Assembly (NCBI GenBank): GCA_036675565.1
Contig: JAKFER010000259.1
Location: 1-11,777 of the forward strand
Direction of reading: 5' to 3'
DNA from: JACCYQ01 sp036675565
Lineage (GTDB): Bacteria; Bacteroidota; Bacteroidia; Chitinophagales; Chitinophagaceae
Length of the DNA: 11,777 nucleotides
Positions 6,992-11,777 of this stretch are shown in pieces. Position numbers and translations under genes: made by a program. Positions within the stretch are counted from its first letter, which is position 1; every line of letters begins with the position of its first letter. The notes below the pieces were generated by a model. That model made no database searches. It was not told where the DNA came from and worked only from the letters and a program-made list of their open reading frames with translations.

Positions 6992-8920
6992 TTAAAATGC
7001 CTTTTTTGGTTCCTCATTTTTTACCAATACAACGCGGTTGCGATCGGCTTTATAAATAGCGCTGTAAAATTCTGCCAGGTCGTTATAATCTTTAGCAGGG
7101 TAACGTCCACTGTTTTGCTCAATGCTGCGGTAATAAAAAAGTTTATTATCCTTAAACTTAACAGAAGATGAATAATTACCAAACTTGCTTTGAATAGTTA
7201 CATCCTTTGGCATGGCTTCAATTGAATAACCTGCAGGCAACTCAATTTCTACGGAATCCATATCCTTATATTCATAACCTAATTGAATATCGAATTTACG
7301 TGTAGAATCAATATTTAATTTGCGCCCGGATCTTGTCATTACATTAGGCAAAATAAATAAACGCTTGCCCGTTATTGTTGCATAATTACTTACGGTAATA
7401 TCAAGTGATTCATTGATGTATGGCAACGAACTTTTCTGTTCCTGGTAATCGAAATTGTTTACATCATATGTTGAGAAATCAAGTTGCTCTACCAATATCT
7501 CCTTTACTTTCTCTTTTGACAGGGCATTGATCATATCATGGAGGTTATCCTGCTGCATACCTGTATAACGGGTATGGATATTTGTAGAAAGTGTCCCATT
7601 ATTTTCCAATACTGCCTTAATATTTCTCACCTGCAAATTTTGATTTACACCATATTTTGGTGTCCGGACCATCTTGCCACCATTTTCGTCAATCATTAAT
7701 GCAGGGCGATCGGAAGTAAAATCTCCCAAATAACCTGCAGGCATGGTTTGACTGGTACATTCCAACCAGATAGTATCTTTTTGAATGGGTACACTTAATA
7801 TAACATGATTAAATTGCTGGGAAGGAAAATCTTCTGTGATATAATTTGCATTTTTCCCTGCTCTTATTAAACTATAGTAAGATGGGATCCCAACTTCTTT
7901 TAAAATACTGTACATGTAGTTAGTGAGTGCTTTACAATCGCCATAGCCCTTGGCAGCCACATCCTTTGCAGGAAACGGTTGCCATCCGCCAATGCCTAAC
8001 TGGATACTGATGTATCGGGTATTGCTTTGCATAAATTCATATAATCGGGCAACTTTTTCAGCCGGGTTCTTAATATTATCCGCAATGGAATGAATTTTTT
8101 GTTTAACATCATCCGGCAACTCATCTCTTCCAACCTTAAGGGAATGAACAAACTTTCCAAAATCCTGCCAGTCTTTCATATTGCCTTTATATTCATCAAC
8201 CTGGAAATCGGTAGGCCCAAAAACAACATAAGTTGTTAACTCATGCCAAAGAGGAGAAAATGATTCCCTGGTAATAGCAGGCATGTCTTTGGCTGACCAG
8301 GTCATTATTTTTTTATTCTTTTCTTCAGTGATTATAGGTGAAGCTTTATAATTAAATGCTTTGTATCTCACTGTGTAATCAGGAGATGAAACAATACTTA
8401 TAGTGCTTTTCTCTACAGAAAGACTTTCGCTACCCTGGGGTGACCAACTGGGAAAAAATAATGTGCTTTTGTTTTTAACCTCGATATCATACTCAATGGT
8501 GTAAGGATAACTTTTATAGTAAAAATTATGTCGCTTGTACCTGGTATCTTCCATCAGCGATCCGCCCGAAACGCCACTTAAATCCTCCAGGTCTTTTTTC
8601 TTTATTTTTTTCAGCAGTTTTCCATCTTTGTCATACAAAAAACCATCAACAGAAATTACTTCCCGGTGTGTATTATAATATTCTGAAAACTCAGCCCAGT
8701 GATCACCTTTTTCATTCAGAATGGTAATCACATAATGATTTCTTAAAGAAGTTTCCCGGGTTCCGGAAACTTCAAATCGCATTTCTTCTAATCGCAGTAC
8801 GGCATTCGCATTGTTAATTAATGCGGGAGCAATATTTGCAACGGCATATCCTCCCCCATTTGCAAACAGCATAGCACTTGCAGATAATGTCAACACAACC
8901 AGCATTAAATGTTTTCTCAT
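6992..8920 (-). CDS. Exported DUF3857/transglutaminase-like protein with intact catalytic set
   Basis: A 642-residue protein with a signal peptide (MRKHLMLVVLTLSASAMLFA, likely cut after Ala20). Domains: an N-terminal DUF3857 beta domain (about 40-220), a central transglutaminase-like papain-fold domain (about 270-395), and a C-terminal beta domain resembling DUF2569/DUF3858-type regions (about 430-620). The transglutaminase core shows GYGDCKALTNYM (325-336, Cys329), FNHVILSV (370-377, His372) and WLECTS (385-390, Glu387 at the usual Asp position), so it could act as a thiol protease or peptide-crosslinking enzyme in the periplasm. The Asp-to-Glu change weakens the prediction slightly. It is the second gene of an operon, its start codon overlapping the stop of the preceding gene as ATGA (8917-8920), which suggests translational coupling. 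The family is common in Bacteroidota; its substrate is not established to my knowledge. Confidence 0.9.
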   Translation of the reverse strand: MRKHLMLVVLTLSASAMLFANGGGYAVANIAPALINNANAVLRLEEMRFEVSGTRETSLRNHYVITILNEKGDHWAEFSEYYNTHREVISVDGFLYDKDGKLLKKIKKKDLEDLSGVSGGSLMEDTRYKRHNFYYKSYPYTIEYDIEVKNKSTLFFPSWSPQGSESLSVEKSTISIVSSPDYTVRYKAFNYKASPIITEEKNKKIMTWSAKDMPAITRESFSPLWHELTTYVVFGPTDFQVDEYKGNMKDWQDFGKFVHSLKVGRDELPDDVKQKIHSIADNIKNPAEKVARLYEFMQSNTRYISIQLGIGGWQPFPAKDVAAKGYGDCKALTNYMYSILKEVGIPSYYSLIRAGKNANYITEDFPSQQFNHVILSVPIQKDTIWLECTSQTMPAGYLGDFTSDRPALMIDENGGKMVRTPKYGVNQNLQVRNIKAVLENNGTLSTNIHTRYTGMQQDNLHDMINALSKEKVKEILVEQLDFSTYDVNNFDYQEQKSSLPYINESLDITVSNYATITGKRLFILPNVMTRSGRKLNIDSTRKFDIQLGYEYKDMDSVEIELPAGYSIEAMPKDVTIQSKFGNYSSSVKFKDNKLFYYRSIEQNSGRYPAKDYNDLAEFYSAIYKADRNRVVLVKNEEPKKAF

Positions 8921-10932
8921 GGGTTAGCTTTTCTTTTAAAAACAATTTGTTCACTATGCTTCTTAACTACCAGGTTAAAAAATTCCCTGAGGGTGTCATA
9001 TTCTTCCGGGTGGAAAAATGCCCTGCTCAACCGTATGCGTGAACGCAATGATATTGCGCCATTTGAAAGAGCTAAACGATATTCAAAAGAGCCATCATTA
9101 TCTTCATTCAATTTTACCATTATTTGTTTGGGTAATTCATCCACTTCATAACCTTCCGGAACATCTATTCTTAACAAATACGTTTCATCTATGGTGTAAG
9201 GCATTTCCACAGGATAAAACCTGTCAGCTGATTTGAATGGATTTTCTTTCCATGCTTCACAGAACATGGGGTTGAAATAAAGGATATCTTCATTATCGGT
9301 ATTAAATTGAAAATCATAATTTATTCCGATTGATTCATCATATTTATCCAATGAATCTATTTTTGAATCCAGGATTTCAATTTCCGCATTGAATCCCTTT
9401 TTGATGTCGCTGAATAATTTATCCTTTCCATTTTCTTTAATGCTGTTTCGCAATTCAAATGATTCATAAAAGCCCGGAACCTGTTGCAATTTACCAATCA
9501 ACTTTCCTTTATCATTATTCACTATGAATACAGATGTGATTTTTCCTTCTAGGATGGAATCAGCCTTAAATTCAACAGGTGTAGCGCTGGAATTTATCAC
9601 CCGTGCATGACCGTTATATGATTCATAACCAAGTCTTCCAAATCCGAGGCGGGGCTGACTGGCATCCAGGAAATAATGTTTACCGCCTAGGTCCAGCCTG
9701 GATATTACATAATTAAATTTATCCATTAAAGGATATAACTCGTATGTATAACCGTGTGATCGGGTGCTCAATACAACCGGATCCGCATTAAACCCGGCCT
9801 TGATTAACATGGCGGTTAACAACAGGTTTAATTCAGCTTCATTCCCACTTTTATCCTTCAGGATATTTTTCAATGTTTTCTCAAGATATAGACGACTATA
9901 ATTTGTACAGGTCATATTATCGCGTACGTATGCATATATTTTTTTAGCTTTATCCAAATCGTTTGTAGCTCCTTTGGTAGCCTCATTCACCACATCACCT
10001 AACCAGCCATTATCTTTAGAAAGAGTGGATCCAAAATTCTCACTTTTTAATAATTCTCCACAGGCCTGTTCCCATGAGCCCATTATTTTCTTAGGCGTCA
10101 AGGGATACCGGTAATCCGACAATTGAAATTCAATTTTTGCAATGTGGTTATCAACTGTTGATGTAAAACTTTCTTCTTTAAGGGAAGGCACATCCTTCAT
10201 CACCCAACGAAAATCAGTAACATTGGCACTTAATGAATAGTGTTCTGTACGTGTAGTACCAGAGTTATCCATGATTGAAAAAGTTTGCAGTTTATTTTTA
10301 GTGTCTTTTATGTGATAAGGATGATATCCCTGGGAAAGAAATATATATCCCATAAATTCAGGCATACGAACTACATATTCACTCCATAACCTGGGATACT
10401 GGCCCTGGAACTCCCAGGGTTGAAGATTAAATAAAAAATCAGATTTTACGGTATACTCAAATTCAATAATGGAGCCCTCTTTAATATTGGGCAAGGTAAA
10501 TTTTTTGACCACCAGGTTTTTGCTTCTTTTATCCGAGAAGACTGCTTTCTTTTCCATTTTGGTTTCCGTTACCTTGTTATTTTCCAGGTTATAGGTAACC
10601 GCTTTTAAACCCTGTAACTCTTCTTCAAGATTGTCATTTGTATAAAGCAGCACCTGCACATCCGCAGCATCGTAACCATTCTTATTTAAAATGTGAATGC
10701 GTTTAAAGTGTTTATATTCCAGCGAGAACCAACCTTTGGAATTACCAACAATTTCAGTTGAACCTTTGTCAGCAATAATTACAGCAGCAGCACCACTGTC
10801 AATGGAGTAAATTTTTGATTTGAAATCATCCGGTGATATTTTACCGAACTTTGCGGAGGAATTTTCCTGGGCCAATATGGGAAGGATAAAAAATAAGGCA
10901 CCCAGGAAACTGGCAAACAGTTTGAACTTCAT
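8917..10932 (-). CDS. Exported DUF3857/transglutaminase-like protein, probably catalytically inactive
   Basis: A 671-residue paralogue of the downstream protein with the same architecture: signal peptide (1-21, cut after LPILA), DUF3857 region (about 40-250), transglutaminase-like domain (about 285-430) and a C-terminal beta domain (about 450-660). The fold markers are present (DLDKAKKIYAYVRDNM, 325-340; NLLLTAMLIKAGF, 369-381; LSTRSHGY, 388-395), but the catalytic residues are not: where the partner has G-D-C-K this one has G-N-E-A (363-366), and FNHV has become FNYV (406-409, Tyr408). Only Asp423 of FLDAS remains. It therefore probably serves as a binding or scaffold protein, perhaps for the active partner; this is inference. 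It is the first gene of the operon, with an upstream region of 99 bases shared with queG. Loss of the Cys and His appears genuine, as the reading frame is intact throughout. Confidence 0.9.
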   Translation of the reverse strand: MKFKLFASFLGALFFILPILAQENSSAKFGKISPDDFKSKIYSIDSGAAAVIIADKGSTEIVGNSKGWFSLEYKHFKRIHILNKNGYDAADVQVLLYTNDNLEEELQGLKAVTYNLENNKVTETKMEKKAVFSDKRSKNLVVKKFTLPNIKEGSIIEFEYTVKSDFLFNLQPWEFQGQYPRLWSEYVVRMPEFMGYIFLSQGYHPYHIKDTKNKLQTFSIMDNSGTTRTEHYSLSANVTDFRWVMKDVPSLKEESFTSTVDNHIAKIEFQLSDYRYPLTPKKIMGSWEQACGELLKSENFGSTLSKDNGWLGDVVNEATKGATNDLDKAKKIYAYVRDNMTCTNYSRLYLEKTLKNILKDKSGNEAELNLLLTAMLIKAGFNADPVVLSTRSHGYTYELYPLMDKFNYVISRLDLGGKHYFLDASQPRLGFGRLGYESYNGHARVINSSATPVEFKADSILEGKITSVFIVNNDKGKLIGKLQQVPGFYESFELRNSIKENGKDKLFSDIKKGFNAEIEILDSKIDSLDKYDESIGINYDFQFNTDNEDILYFNPMFCEAWKENPFKSADRFYPVEMPYTIDETYLLRIDVPEGYEVDELPKQIMVKLNEDNDGSFEYRLALSNGAISLRSRIRLSRAFFHPEEYDTLREFFNLVVKKHSEQIVFKRKANP

Positions 10933-10971
10933 AAGAGTTAGGTTTTGGTTAAAATGAATTCAGATCAATAG

Positions 10972-10996
10972 TACAAAAATTGTATTACAATTGTAA
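10972..10996. promoter_or_regulatory. Nested palindromes between the transglutaminase operon and queG
   Basis: TACAA-AAA-TTGTA (10972-10984) is followed after one base by TACAATTGTA (10986-10995), which sits inside a perfect 12-bp palindrome TTACAATTGTAA (10985-10996). The block lies 40 bases before the start of the minus-strand operon and 36 before queG, a good position for an operator or overlapping promoter elements. On the minus strand TACAATTG differs from the Bacteroidota -7 element by one base, with TTG 23 bases upstream. Function is inference. Confidence 0.4.
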
Positions 10997-11031
10997 ATCA
11001 CTGCATTCGCCATTTACCCAACTAAGTATTT

Positions 11032-11777
11032 ATGCTTACTTCGAAACATTCTTCATATATAAAACAACAGGCATCCCTGTTAGGTTTTGATTATTGCGGT
11101 ATTGCGAAAGCACAAATGCTGGATGATGATGCCAAAAGATTAGAAAACTGGTTAAATTCTAACATGCATGGACAGATGAAATACATGGAGAACCATTTCG
11201 ACATGCGTGTTGATCCCCGAAAATTAGTACCGGGTGCCAAGTCAGTCATCACTTTATTGAAAAATTATTTTCCATCACAACAACAATATCCGGGAACACC
11301 CAAAATTTCAAAGTATGCTTATGGAAAAGATTATCATGAGGTAATCAGGTCAAAAATGAAAACATTTCTTCAATTAATGCAGGATGAAATTGGAGAAATC
11401 CATGGAAGAGGATTTGTAGATTCTGCTCCTGTTCTGGAAAGATCATGGGCACAGCAAAGCGGGCTGGGTTGGGTTGGTAAAAATGGAAATTTGCTGACTA
11501 AAGAATCGGGCTCTTTCTTTTTTATTGCAACACTGATAACGGATCTTGAACTTGAATATGATGATCCCTTTGCAAAAGATTTTTGCGGCAATTGTACGCG
11601 ATGCATTGATGCATGCCCTACCGATGCCATTTTACCAGGAAGAGTTGTTAACGGAAGCAAATGCATTTCTTATTTTACCATAGAATTAAAAGACGCATTG
11701 ATACCTGGAGAGATGAAGGGGAAGTTTAATGACTGGGCCTTTGGTTGTGATGTTTGCCAGGATGTTTGTCCATGGAA
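11032..11777 (+). CDS. queG: Epoxyqueuosine reductase QueG (partial, N-terminal part)
   Basis: QueG catalyses the last step of queuosine synthesis, reducing epoxyqueuosine in the anticodon of tRNAs for Tyr, His, Asn and Asp, using cobalamin and two [4Fe-4S] clusters in the cytoplasm. The 248 visible residues run off the window. Seen: the N-terminal GFDYCGIAKA (18-27); PGAKSVITLLKNYF (67-80); KYAYGKDYH (94-102), typical of the cobalamin-binding part; FVDSAPVLERSWA (128-140), where Asp130 matches the proton-donor Asp; GLGWVGKNGNLL (144-155); the first cluster motif C185-C188-C191-C195 in CGNCTRCIDACP; Cys211; and the second set C239-C242-C246 in CDVCQDVCPW. An in-frame TAA six bases upstream fixes the start at 11032 as the first Met. 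All family motifs in the visible part are intact. Confidence 0.97.
   Translation, partial: MLTSKHSSYIKQQASLLGFDYCGIAKAQMLDDDAKRLENWLNSNMHGQMKYMENHFDMRVDPRKLVPGAKSVITLLKNYFPSQQQYPGTPKISKYAYGKDYHEVIRSKMKTFLQLMQDEIGEIHGRGFVDSAPVLERSWAQQSGLGWVGKNGNLLTKESGSFFFIATLITDLELEYDDPFAKDFCGNCTRCIDACPTDAILPGRVVNGSKCISYFTIELKDALIPGEMKGKFNDWAFGCDVCQDVCPW

Noticed and set aside
11370..11666. Minus-strand open frame of 98 codons
   Set aside because: Antisense to queG, where the iron-sulfur motifs fix the real frame.
1..11777. CRISPR array, tRNA, rRNA, phage or defence system
   Set aside because: No regularly spaced repeats, tRNA-like cloverleaf, integrase, transposase or known defence domains were seen.

Overview
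The window looks like chromosomal DNA from a Bacteroidota bacterium, probably of the Chitinophagaceae/Sphingobacteriia type. The AT-rich composition, long AT-rich spacers, a TTTG/N20/TACATTTG promoter of the Bacteroidota pattern, mostly weak Shine-Dalgarno signals, and the gene set (paired DUF3857/transglutaminase proteins, a small secreted beta-rich protein, a MurC-like ligase) all point that way. The taxonomic call is inference from these features, not from a search.

Layout. (1) Bases 1-636, minus strand: the N-terminal 212 residues of a Mur ligase of the MurC/Mpl type, cut by the window edge. (2) 736-1164, minus: a 142-residue VOC (glyoxalase/dioxygenase-fold) protein. (3) 1310-1879, minus: a cytoplasmic DsbA-like thioredoxin-fold protein that has lost the first cysteine of its CxxC motif; it ends in a strong hairpin terminator (1280-1300). 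(4) 1880-2390: spacer holding two hairpins in the leader of the DsbA-like gene and a clear Bacteroidota promoter for the next gene. (5) 2391-2792, plus: small secreted protein of unknown function. (6) 2843-5455, minus: full-length ClpB disaggregase, convergent with the secreted protein and separated from it by a bidirectional terminator. (7) 5456-5865: gene-free spacer with two diverged, inverted copies of a GC-rich hairpin repeat. (8) 5866-6918, plus: exported serine hydrolase of the beta-lactamase/penicillin-binding fold. (9) 6937-6968: near-perfect bidirectional terminator. (10) 6992-8920 and 8917-10932, minus: a two-gene operon of exported DUF3857-transglutaminase proteins that overlap by ATGA; the promoter-proximal one has lost the catalytic Cys and His, the distal one keeps a Cys/His/Glu set. 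(11) 11032 to the end, plus: the first 248 residues of epoxyqueuosine reductase QueG, divergent from the operon across a 99-base gap with nested palindromes.

Most genes are ordinary housekeeping or envelope functions: peptidoglycan metabolism (Mur ligase, serine hydrolase), protein quality control (ClpB), tRNA modification (QueG). I see no phage, insertion sequence, CRISPR array, RNA gene or defence cluster. The items that repay a second look are the degenerate DsbA-like protein, the active/inactive transglutaminase pair, the inverted repeat pair at 5570-5781, and the palindromes at 10972-10996.
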